Shown here piece after piece: positions 18,745 to 29,367 of a DNA stretch of 64,000 bases. The notes below the pieces were generated by a model. That model had not been told where the DNA came from and searched no databases. It saw nothing but the letters and a program-made list of their open reading frames with translations. Position numbers and translations under genes: made by a program. Location of the stretch: contig NC_030385.2 in the NCBI RefSeq assembly GCF_001625215.2, forward strand, positions 39,953,598 to 40,017,597, given 5' to 3'. Numbering within the stretch: the stretch's first letter is position 1; each line of letters starts with the position of its first letter. The DNA comes from Daucus carota subsp. sativus. Taxonomy: Eukaryota; Streptophyta; Magnoliopsida; Apiales; Apiaceae.

Positions 18745-21455
18745 ATGTTTTCCGATAATGCGCTGGCCGGTGATATATGTGCTACTGTCATTACAGCTGC
18801 TGTTGCTTCTTGTGTTCTTCGACTTTGGGAAGAAACTGCCAAGCGAGGCATTTTCGAGCAGGTGTGTTTCAGAAAATTTCGAATACATTATTAATGCAGT
18901 TTATGTGTAATTACTGTTAAGTAACCGGCTCGTCTAAAATCCAAAGATGGAAATGAGCGTTAAGGTCCACCCTCGACCCAAAAATAGTCTTTCAAGTGAG
19001 TGAGAATGTTGGATTATATGATCCTGGTAAGTCTCTTCCCAAGGTTTTATGAGAACTGGTCAGTTAACAGTTATAACGCTGCGAGGGAGAGTGTTAGATA
19101 TATGATCCTGGTAAACATCTTCCTAAGGTTTTAGGAGAACTAGTCACTTACGAGTTATAGTGTAGTGAGTGCTATGTTGCTGATTTTGTTTAGATACTTG
19201 CACACAATCTGTTTATATTTTTTCCTCTGTTGAAGACCTCAAAAAAGCATTCATCGTAATATTGTGTGCGCAGAATTAACTTTTCAACTCTTTTATGTAT
19301 ATGGAGCTCCTTTCATTCGGCTCAAACGGCTTCGACCATGCTCGTTAAAGTAATACTCACAATAGTTGATTAGGGATTTAAATTTGGTTTCACTTTATGT
19401 ACCAGATATTAGACACTCACAAAAGTTTATTAAAGATTTCAATTAATTTACATGTGAGTTTTGGATTCTAAAGGGTTTATATTTAAATTTGGGTTTGGTG
19501 GCTGGTGGTTGTGTCATCTAGTTTAATCATTGCTTGCTCTTGGTGGATGGGGTGGCTAGCATGAATATAAATTCCGAAATGGACTGGGCTATGTTAAAGA
19601 AAACAGGGATGATAGTTTTCTATTGACCATTTAGGATAAAAAAGAGTACAAACAAGAGGCAAATGTTACTAGTCAGATGCTGCACAAATTTGCAACTATC
19701 TCGCGCATGAATCATGATGAATTCTGATTTCTGACATTTATACTTTATTTTCAGAAAGTTAACAGGAAGATGGTGCATATAAGCTTTGGTTTAGTATTCA
19801 TGCTTTGCTGGCCGATGTACAGGTACTTTATATACAGAACATTTTTACTCCTTTTCATTTTCAATGAATGACAGAGTGGTTATATTGTTGCAGTTCCGGT
19901 CATCAAGGAGCACTTTTTGCAGCTCTCATCCCTGGACTGAACATTGTTAAAATGCTTCTTATGGGATTAGGAATATGGAAAGACGAGGCTACGGTTAAAT
20001 CCATGAGCAGATTTGGAGACTACAGGTAAAATTTCTTTGAGATGAAAATGATTGATGCCTATCCGCATAGGTTTGTGGAATGCCCCTTCCGCATTCCCCC
20101 AACATCAAATACAGATATAGATTTATTCATATGCCAGTCACATTCTCTAGATAATTACATATCTGAAGTTCTGAACGAAGATATAAACTTTCCGTCACCA
20201 TATGCAGTCGTTTAAGTAATTAAATTCTGATATTTGCTTTAAAATCTGTCATACACATAAAATGTCTGTCGCTGTATCAAACTTCCAGTTTACCATAGAG
20301 TCAGTCTGCTACATAATCACCTAGCTGAAACTTAAGTTCAGCAGTCTTAGGCAGGACCAGAAAATCTTGGTCAGTTTAGGTACCCAAATGCTCAAGAAAA
20401 ACATTACTCATGCTGAATTTTATCACTCAGGGGAGATGAGAAATGAAGTGGGGATGGGGGCAGTGAGGATTGAATTCTTAACCAAGCTCCCACCACTAAG
20501 CTGTCTTTCCTCCTCTGAAATAACATACTAATATGTAAATGTTTTGCAGCCAACTAAAGCTTGATGAATACCGTGGAAATTTTACCTAGCTCGAGAAAAT
20601 TATTTATTTCTTGACATTGTGTATAACAAACAGATCTGGACAGATTATTAGTCTCATTAATCATTGCTTTTTTTTTTCTTCTTCTTGATATTTTAAATTT
20701 CTTGTGTAACTGCTTCTTAGTCGTTCTCACATTGCACCAGGGAACTTCTGAAGGGTCCCCTATACTATGTTTTAACTATTTCTATAGCTTGCACGGTTTA
20801 TTGGAGAAGTTCCCCAATTACAATTGCAGCAATTTGCAACCTCTGTGCTGGAGATGGTATGGATCATCTAATAAAATTGTTGGGTGCAGCGTATTATACT
20901 GTTGTACTAAAATTGTTGGGTGCAGCGTATTATACTGTTGTACTGGGTTTCTTAGTCAGATGCATGTAATTATGTAAATGTATAAGATGAGTTGGAATAG
21001 AGTCACCAACCTAAATTGAATATCTGATAATGCTACTAATTATTCTGTTCTCCATCCGGATTCAGGAGTGGCTGACATCATCGGAAGGAAGTTTGGAAGC
21101 CAAAAGCTCCCTTACAACAGTGATAAATCCATTGCTGGTAGTGTTGCAATGCTTATTGCTGGTTTCATCGCGTCTGTCGGGTAGCTGCACTTTGCCTCTT
21201 ATAACTTCTAAGTAGTACTGGAATACCCTGAAGCAAAATTATGTTGCCAATTTACTAACCCAGTTACACTGTCATAGGTACATGCATTATTTCTCCTCAT
21301 TTGGCTACCTCGAGGAGAGTTGGGAAATGGTTCTCGGTTTCTTTGTTGCTTCTTTTGCATCGACGCTCGTAGAATCCCACCCTTTAAGCACAGTGCTGGA
21401 TGATAATCTAACAGTTGGCCTTGCCACTTTAGTGGTAGGAAGTTTTGTGTTCTAG
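18745..21455 (+). CDS. Farnesol/phytol kinase family (FOLK-like), chloroplast
   Basis: Exons: 18745-18861, 19755-19822, 19894-20025, 20741-20856, 21066-21180 and 21278-21455; all joins hold frame. The product has LWEETAKRGIFEQ, NRKMVHISFGLVFMLCWPMY, ELLKGPLYYVLTISIAC, CNLCAGDGMADIIGRKFGS and LDDNLTVGLATLVVG. These match plant farnesol kinase, close to phytol kinase VTE5, in the CDP-alcohol/dolichol kinase-type membrane family; several hydrophobic helices are evident. It phosphorylates isoprenoid alcohols in plastid membranes. Start uncertain: the Met at 18745 aligns with an internal Met of the family, and an in-frame TAA lies about 11 codons upstream. A transit-peptide exon must therefore be spliced in (possible acceptor at 18661 or near 18720), be in another frame, or be missing. 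Confidence 0.85.
18990..19175. repeat. Duplicated retroelement-like phrase in FOLK intron
   Basis: A phrase containing ATGATCCTGGTAA, CCTAAGGTTTTA and GAGAACTAGTCA occurs twice about 90 bp apart. A related phrase (GATCCCGGTAAGCCC) is at 29000. These look like pieces of an old LTR element, but no intact LTR is seen. Confidence 0.4.
20873..20944. repeat. Exact 36-bp tandem duplication in FOLK intron
   Basis: Two copies starting AAAATTGTTGGGTGCAGCGT at 20873 and 20909, 16 bp past the splice donor at 20857. Confidence 0.93.
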
Positions 21456-21705
21456 TTGTGTATTGTACTTGAGCAGAGAAGTTTCTACTGGGAAACAATA
21501 TTTACTGTTGTCTGTCATTGTAATTTGTTGGCCAATTATATAAACACCCCTATTTCAAGAATTTCTGTTTTGTTAACTAATTAGAAAAATTTCAAAACAA
21601 AGTTTTTATAATTTTAAAACTCTTATTTTAGATGATAGTCTGATAGACAATACTGATATAACTGTGAAATACAAAACTTAAGAAAGTTGATGTGTATCAC
21701 ATATT

Positions 21706-24470
21706 CTACTGAGGATTAGGAGGGCGACTATTAGCAGAAGCAACTCTTGATCCCCATTCCAGCAGCTCTTTGCTGGTATCATCTTTATGCACAATCACTT
21801 CTATAAAACACAGACAATCTTTCTTGTCTCCTAACGATGTGTCGATAGCTTGAATAAGCTCCTCTTCAGTCTTTACCTGTAGTTAAAAGAGATTTAAAAA
21901 ATTGCCTAGGTTTATATCTTAGTGAATATCACTTATTAACGTCAGATTTAAGTGTCTGCAGATACCCGCATTGTCCAACAATTGCCCTCGCCATTATGTA
22001 TAGCATCCACAAGGGCAGTGTAATTCCAGTTCTTAATGACATTGTATGGCCCGTCATGAATCTCAACTTCTATTGTGTATCCACCATTGTTAATCAAGAA
22101 TATAATGCTCTTTTGATCGTTTCGTATCATTGTTGAAATATCTTGACAAGTTACCTGCAGCATTTTATGCATACATATTATCATACAGAGGAGCTCCAAA
22201 TATGAGCTCCTGTAATTGTTAATTTGTTATACAGAGGAGAACTAGTTACTTAGAGCCCGTTTGACCGAGTTTAAAATTGTGAGTTATGACTTAACATAAC
22301 TCTGAAATTTTGACTTATTGATGAATTATGAGTTACTGAAAATGTAATAATAAAAATAAAAGTAATTTATGGATAACTTATGTCTTATAAATAATTTTTT
22401 ATCAAAACCTTTTTTAAAAAAATAAGTTATTTTTTAAGTCAGTTTCTGGCCTATTTCTGATTTTAAGTCAGTTTCTTCTGAAGTACGAGGCTTACCTGGA
22501 AACTACCATCTCCAATGCAAGAAATGACACGCTTCCCAGGAACTGATTGTGCATAACCAAGGGTGGCACCAACAGACCATCCTATTGAACCATACTGCAT
22601 TTGGAATTCATACCTGGAACACCAACTTTTTGTTTTTCATATATGCATTTGAAAAAAATCAAAGGGAAACAAAGAGCTAATTGCATCCATTTTGCATTGT
22701 TACTTACCCACAACCATCAGGCAGTTTTAACTTTTGACAATTAAACCACGAGTCACCTGTCTCTGCAATCACAGCCGTGTTGCTCGTCAGCATCTTCTGA
22801 ATATGCTGGAACAAAACATTTACTCTCAGAGCCTCCTGAGGCTCAGCTTTCAGTGGTTGTCCTTCAGAAACAAAAATCCGATGATAGTTCTCATAAGCCG
22901 TTTCATTTTTCTTAATCTTCGTAGCAAGCTCCCTCAGAAAATCCTTCATTAAAACGCAACCAAAGGCAGGGCCATTAGCAACCACTACGCGATCTGGTTG
23001 CACAATAACAGCCTTCTCTTTTTTGACTAAGAGTGAGTATCCGACAGAGCTGTAGTCATTAAATATAGGACCAACAAATAGGTAGGCGTCTGCTGATTCA
23101 ACAATCTCAGCACAAAATGCAGTGCTAACTGCACCCCAGTAAGTACCAATAAAATGTGGATGTTGCTCCCCGACATGCCCTTTAGCTGATGGCATTACTG
23201 ATACAGCGTATCCTGATGCATCTGCTAATTCCATAAACGCTTCCTGGGCCTGGGACACTCTGAGTTTCGGCCCTCCAACCATTACTGGCTTCACTGACTT
23301 GTTAAGAAATGCAGCTGCAGCATCTACTGCAGCTTCTAGCCCGGCTTTATTGCTACACCTGAATCAACATTCCATGTTACATGAAAATACTGGATTAAGA
23401 ATTAAGCAAGATTAAGAAGAATAAACCAGGATTTCTATTACCGGGGGGAAATTGCAAATGGAATGGGAATTCTGGTAAATGTGGAATGAGGGATGCCCGG
23501 GAGATTGCAACTAATGCTGATATAAACAGGCTTGCTTTCTTTGAGGCAAGTAGCTATTGCACGGTCTACTTGTTCATGCGCGTCTTCTAGATTAGCAACA
23601 ACAGCCTAAGAAAACAGAGAACAAACTACAACTAATTGTTCTCCTTGTAAAAATAATTTATATTAAGCATGACCATATGATGTTAGAAAAGAAAAAATCC
23701 TTTCATATTAAGAATTGGACATGAGATGATTTGCAATTTATGATTCGTTTGGGAACCTGAATTTCATTTCAAATTCTGAATTTGAACATATAACCTGTTT
23801 GAGAATATGAATTTGGATTTCATTTAAAATCCAGGACATCCAAATATGAATATAAACCACTGAATTTGAAACGACAACTCAAATCCTATCATTTGAAATC
23901 TATAATTTGAAATGATATGCACGTTTCCAAATGCCCTCTTAATAATACCATTGCTTAGTAAGTTAGATTCAGTCTTAGCACCTCAGAGTCGCAGTTTTTG
24001 GGCTAATTTAGTTTGTATTTGAACGAGCACCCACGTACCTGATAACATGTAACAGATCTAAAACAATGCAACTCCTGGCCAAAATCCGGAATTCCAATAG
24101 TATGATGCAGAATCCTATTAGTCCCGAAGTCATTAGAATTCGGACCTCCTACAATACAAACCACCGGGAGATTCTCACTATAAGCACCTGCAATCGCGTT
24201 GATCACACTAAGCCCCCCAACCGTAAACGTGACAACACAAGCCCCCACGCCTCTCTGACGAGCATATCCGTCAGCTGCATAGCCTGCATTCAGCTCATTG
24301 CAACAGCCAATATTTTTCAGCTTCGGCTCTGCAATAAGGTGATCAAGTAACGTGAGGTTGAAGTCACCGGGCACTGTAAAAATGTCTTCGACGCCGATTT
24401 GAACGAGACGCTGAGCGAGGTGGCGACCGAGATTGGCATCTGAGGGAGCTACCTCTGCGGACTCTGCCAT
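21706..24470 (-). CDS. PDC: Pyruvate decarboxylase (complete)
   Basis: Exons in coding order: 24470-24039, 23605-23442, 23358-22708, 22613-22496, 22154-21966, 21876-21706. They sum to 1725 bp, 574 residues, the usual plant PDC length. Catalytic marks of a thiamine-diphosphate decarboxylase are present: the activating Glu in [17 protein letters not shown], the HH pair in ILHHTIG, and the cofactor motif running from GDGSFQ to INNGGYTIE. The C terminus [14 protein letters not shown] is typical. The enzyme turns pyruvate into acetaldehyde and CO2 in the cytosol, feeding alcohol dehydrogenase under low oxygen. It converges with the FOLK gene; stop codons are only 250 bp apart. Confidence 0.97.
22250..22490. 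mobile_element. Degraded MITE-like insert in PDC intron
   Basis: Begins GAGCCCGTTTGACCGAG after TTA, as in CGTTTGG-type Tourist elements, then carries AAGTTATTTTTTAAGTCAG repeats. A matching right end is not clear. Confidence 0.4.
23735..23942. mobile_element. Degraded inverted-repeat insert in PDC first intron
   Basis: Left phrase CGTTTGGGAACCTGAATTTC and right phrase CACGTTTCCAAATGCCCTC are partly inverse, with repeated AATTTGAAAT words between. Ends and target repeats are not resolved. Confidence 0.35.
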
Positions 24471-24539
24471 GATAATGTAATGTGACTTGAAAGCTTAGTG
24501 TGAATATCGTAAATACAGATGAGAAACATGTAAGTGGCA

Positions 24540-24550
24540 CATTATATAGT
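24540..24550 (-). promoter_or_regulatory. Probable TATA box of PDC
   Basis: On the minus strand CTATATAATG lies about 75 bases before the PDC start codon, a normal distance for a short 5' leader. Other motifs were not assigned. Confidence 0.5.
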
Positions 24551-24748
24551 GTAACTAGAATTAAGGAGCGGTTAATTAAAGTGAAATGAGATTCGAAAAG
24601 AGAGGAAGACTGAAGCGGTTTACGTGGGTTCTTGTAATTTCTTGGAGAGGAGGATTTTGATGTTGCGAGTAGAGGGGCTATGTGCCACGTTTATCAGTTT
24701 TCTATAAACTCATGCTCATCATATTTGGAGTATTGTTAAAAATTATTA

Positions 24749-24978
24749 GAGTATCTCCAACGGCGTTGACTATAATCCTTGGCTAATTGGGACTCATAAG
24801 ACATGATGTGCAATTTACAGACCTGTAGAGATTCGACAAATTTAACTACGAGGCTGGCTAAAATTATAGACAACAGCTCGATATGGTTGGCGTATGAGTT
24901 TTTCGAGCTGTTGGCTAAATTTTTTTATTTATAGTATGTCACCTTTAAGCTAAGGGTTTTCGATGGTTGGAGATGCTC
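24749..24978. mobile_element. Tourist-like MITE upstream of PDC
   Basis: Ends GAGTATCTCCAACGG and GGTTGGAGATGCTC, flanked by TTA (24746-24748 and 24979-24981). It lies about 280 bp before the PDC start codon. Confidence 0.8.
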
Positions 24979-25964
24979 TTATGCTGTTAAAAATGTGTCG
25001 ATAAATAAGTACTATGTTTAATAATTTTTTTGATATTTGCATATTATAATATTTTTTATGAGATTTGGTAGTTAGATTTATGATAATTTCTCGGTAAAAG
25101 ATGAAAAAAAAACTTTTTCAAAAAAACAGTTTTTGAATTAAAAGTCGCTTTTCAAAAAGCTGCAACAGCAAAACAAAGCCTTGTTCTATAAAAGTTGTTT
25201 TATAAGGAAATAAATATTTGTTTATTTCAGATATTGAATTTTTCGTACAATAAATTTGCACGAATACGGACTCTACTTTTAGAATGAAGGTAAATTTTTT
25301 CCATAAAAAAAAAAGGTAAATTTTGTTTGTGAACAAATTCGAACTAAATTCTGCAAATTTGATTCGGTTCAGTTGGAACTTGACATCAACATGTGTTCGG
25401 TAAGAAAATGAGAGTGAGACCAGGTTATAAAGCATTTATATAGACAAACTCAACTCGATTTAGAATAAAAAACAATCTCGTCACCCTTTATCTGTAGACT
25501 CTGTAGTTCCTGTTGATCACTGCAGAAGGATCTGATCTCAAGAATTGAAAGGATGCAATCCTATATTAGGAGCAAGAAGACAGTGAAGAAAGGCATGAAC
25601 CACCGAAATTCAATCCTAATATCCCAACTTTGGTCCCACTTCAGACTCTGTTTTGTCCATAAACATGTACACAGTACACCTATCCACCTCTGCCTCACAA
25701 ACATTTACCTATATTTTTCAAAGAGTCCGGATCCCTGACAAACGATTGTTTCAACATATAGTAATTAGCAATTTAGAACGAATATGCAGCAATTTACGGT
25801 GAATATAATTAATGTATGATTTTCATGACCATGTCACCTTATGAACAAGGTTTTCACCGATCAGTTATAAGTAACCGCGGATAGTATAATTTTAACCATG
25901 ACATATCCAAATAACACAAAAAAGAAACTCCCCTCTAGCTCTGATATTCTACAGGCTCCACACC

Positions 25965-28234
25965 ATGCATTGGCTCATCAAGACTCTTACCAGAGTCTCC
26001 AAGTCCACCACCAACAAAACCAAACTAGACACCCTCCTCTTCTCACGCCATTTCACTTCCATTGCCACTGCAGAAACGGCCGAGTTAGGTCCCACAAAGG
26101 CCGGCGAGAAGCCCCGGGTGGTGGTCCTGGGGTCCGGATGGGCTGGTTGCAGGCTCATGAAGGACATTGACACCAGCATTTATGATGTTGTCTGTGTTTC
26201 TCCTAGGAACCATATGGTTTTCACGCCTCTTCTGGCTTCCACTTGCGTAGGCACGCTAGAATTTCGGTCCGTAGCTGAGCATATAGGCCGCATACAACCT
26301 GCCATTTCAACCGAGCCTGGCTCATATTTGTTCCTGGCTAATTGCACAGCTCTTGATACTCAGAAGCACCAGGTTTACAAATTTATATTGAATTGAATAA
26401 TTGTGTACTTTGAAGTTTAAGATTAGATGATTTCTCAGTATTCGTTGTTATGTTAAATTTAGGTGCATTGCCAAACTGTAACCGATGGATTAGCAAAGCT
26501 GGATCCAAGGAAGTTCAGAATCTCATACGACAAGTTGATTATAGCCTCTGGAGCTGAAGCTTCCACTTTTGGAATCAATGGTGTGAAAGAGCATGCCATT
26601 TTTCTACGCGAAGTTCATGATGCTCAGGAGATCCGAAGAAAGTTGCTACTTAACTTGATGATGTCTGATGTTCCTGGTATCAATATAGTACAACTTTAAT
26701 ATCCAATTCTCCATCCATTTCCATACAATGTTTCTGATCAACTTATAAATTCATTACATGGATTTGCTGAGACAGGAGTTAGTGATGAAGAAAAGCGTAG
26801 GCTTCTGCACTGTGTTGTGGTTGGAGGTGGTCCAACAGGAGTTGAGTTCAGTGGTGAATTGAGTGACTTTATTATGAGGGATGTTCACCAAAGATATGCT
26901 CATGTAAAAGATTACATCCATGTTACACTAATTGAGGTTAGCTGCTGATGGTTGCTTAATCATCTACACAGAGTACATTTTGTCATTTTACTTGCTCATC
27001 AGAGACTCCCTTTTTTCTCACTATCCAGGCTAATGAGATACTGTCATCCTTTGATGACCGTCTCCGGAAATATGCAACTAAGCAGTTAACCAAGGTGAGA
27101 CATAATTAGTTTCTGGACATAAATCATAGGCACTGTATGTTAAGTTCAGTTTTAGATGTGATGATCTCTGATTTCTTGAACCAGAGATTTTGAAATAGCC
27201 TTGATTCAGATTAGATTTCTATGTTATATACTTATTTCTAGCATATGACAGTGCCTCAATTGTAACCATACTTTGGAAGAAATGTTATTGTTGTAATGAA
27301 AAGTGTTCCTCCAGTCAGGAGTCCGTCTTGTCCGGGGAATTGTGAAGGATGTTCAACCTCAAAACATAGTTCTCACTGACGGAACAACTGTTCCATACGG
27401 TCTGTTAGTATGGTCTACCGGTGTTGGTCCCTCCCCTTTTGTACAAGCTCTGGACATACCAAAAGCACCCGGAGGGAGGTAAATATTAAAGATGATTTAT
27501 TCTTAATGATATAAAATCATTTCCCCCTAAATTAGCCACATTTACACTTTTTCCAGTGTAGAATATCTTGTATTTGTCTTGAGACTGATCGTAAATATTT
27601 CGTGTCTTGTGTTGCAAAGGATTGGAATTGATGAGTGGCTGCGTGTTCCCTCAGCCCCAGACGTGTTCTCCATTGGTGACTGCTGCGGGTACCTTGAAAG
27701 TACAGGAAAACCAACCCTTCCAGCCTTGGCACAGGCAAGCCAATTTATATATATCAAAGCCTTTTCCATTATAAAATGCAATTTTTGGTGTTTTAATACA
27801 AAATGCATGAAATGCAGGTTGCAGAGCGTCAGGGATTATATCTAGCAAAAGTACTGAACACGATAGGTAAAGCCGGGGGAGGTTATGCAAATGCTGCACA
27901 AGAGATGGAATTAGGCAAGCCTTTTGTGTATAAACATTTAGGAAGCATGGCAACTGTTGGCAGATACAAAGCTCTTGTTGACCTTAGGCAGAGCAAGGTA
28001 ACAAATTCATCATTTCTTTTTATTTTGCTACTAGGCAGCTCCCGCTTCCCGGATTACTCAATTTGTTACATCTGTTTGCAGGAAGGAAAAGGGGTATCGA
28101 TGGCAGGGTTCGTTAGTTGGTTTATATGGAGGTCTGCGTACTTTTCACGCCTGGTGAGCTGGAGGAACAAGTTATATGTTGCAGTTAACTGGGCTACAAC
28201 TGGTGCATTTGGACGCGATATAAGCCGATTGTAG
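25965..28234 (+). CDS. Internal alternative NAD(P)H-ubiquinone oxidoreductase (NDA1/NDA2-like)
   Basis: Exons: 25965-26372, 26463-26676, 26776-26936, 27029-27094, 27315-27478, 27620-27734, 27818-27997, 28082-28234. All joins keep frame; about 486 residues. The first 35-45 residues are basic and Ser/Thr-rich, fitting a mitochondrial presequence. Two dinucleotide-binding motifs are visible: [10 protein letters not shown] for FAD and [17 protein letters not shown] for NAD(P)[14 protein letters not shown] is the second FAD contact. There is no EF-hand insert, so it is of the internal NDA class, not NDB. It oxidises matrix NAD(P)H to ubiquinone without pumping protons. The C terminus GRDISRL ends in an SRL peroxisome-type signal. 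The intron after 27734 begins GC. Confidence 0.95.
27735..27817 (+). other. GC-AG intron in the NDA gene
   Basis: The exon ends GCACAG and the intron starts GCAAGCC and ends ATGCAG. Only this boundary keeps the frame PALAQ then [11 protein letters not shown], and no GT donor is nearby. Confidence 0.85.
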
Positions 28235-29367
28235 TTTTCTCAGCAAAGAACAAAAAATGTAACATACAGTACAATGCATGATTGTATGCTTCAAATAATA
28301 GTTGCAGAATATAAAAATCCCTTTTTTAAAAAATCTGGGAAACTGGTAAGAACAGTTACACAAAATTTAAATACTCATGCAGACGTGTCTTCGCTCGCCC
28401 TTCTACTATCAAGGATGATGTGTACTTGAAAGACAACTGTAGTCTAGACATGCATAACGAATAACAATACGAGTGATTTTAAATTTGCTGAAATAAGTAC
28501 AATATGTTGAATTACAAATGTTATAAATTAATCGTCGGATAAACCAAACGTCCCCAGGTAATCTGCAAAGAACGCAGAAAAAACATGACGCGATGATATC
28601 TGATGCAAGTTGCAGGCTTCAATAATAGAAAGTTTTTGACAAGCACAATTGTAGAATGTTAGTCGGCTAGAGAAATATATAATTAGTACATGTTGCAGCA
28701 AAGTGAGCAAGCAGCAGGGGACAGCAAAAGCAAATCTAGCTAAAAGGTTGCATGCATGCTGCCTAGTTGAACGCACACACAACATCACACACACATAAAG
28801 ATGCATTATCATAATACATCAAACCAAATTGCTGGCTTTGAAGAAAGCAATCATCCAATTGTGTTTGCTAAAACTTCTGGTGCTGGCTTTGAATGCCTCG
28901 TAACGGGCAATTAAGCTTCACAGGATATAGTTTAAGAAGTGTTATAATTATGGTGTTAAGTCCGTGGCAGAATCAGTATTTCATGTTAGAATACAAAATG
29001 ATCCCGGTAAGCCCTTCTTCTAACATTTGGAGCTTTTGGGAGAATTGATCACTTGACATGATATCAGAGCTTGCTCGTGGTCTCTTGGCTCTTCCCGTGT
29101 GTTGACCTTAACTAAACTCCACTATACACATTTAAGAATTGTAACTTCATCAACATTTAGATGGCCACCATCTTAACATTATCGACCCCGATCCCAATGT
29201 AGTTCAATTATCGATCGTTATATGGGATTGTGCAATTGAGATTGACGCGGGAATATAAAATGCAGAGGCAAAGAACAAATAGCTCACTGCTTCTGACCTT
29301 GAAGAAACTATTTCACCTGAAACAAATGCTACAAACACCCCTCAAGTCTCAAACATTCTAATCGAAA
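28235..29367. other. Intergenic region with retroelement-like remnant
   Basis: No gene is supported. Around 29055-29075 ATGATATCAGAGCTTG resembles the TGGTATCAGAGC primer-binding site next to the 5' LTR of many plant LTR retrotransposons, preceded by decayed LTR-like text. Confidence 0.45.

Larger units (their letters stand above)
24471..25964. other. Divergent intergenic region between PDC and NDA genes
   Basis: Holds both promoters (PDC leftward, NDA rightward) and the MITE at 24749-24978. No gene is supported in it. Confidence 0.6.
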
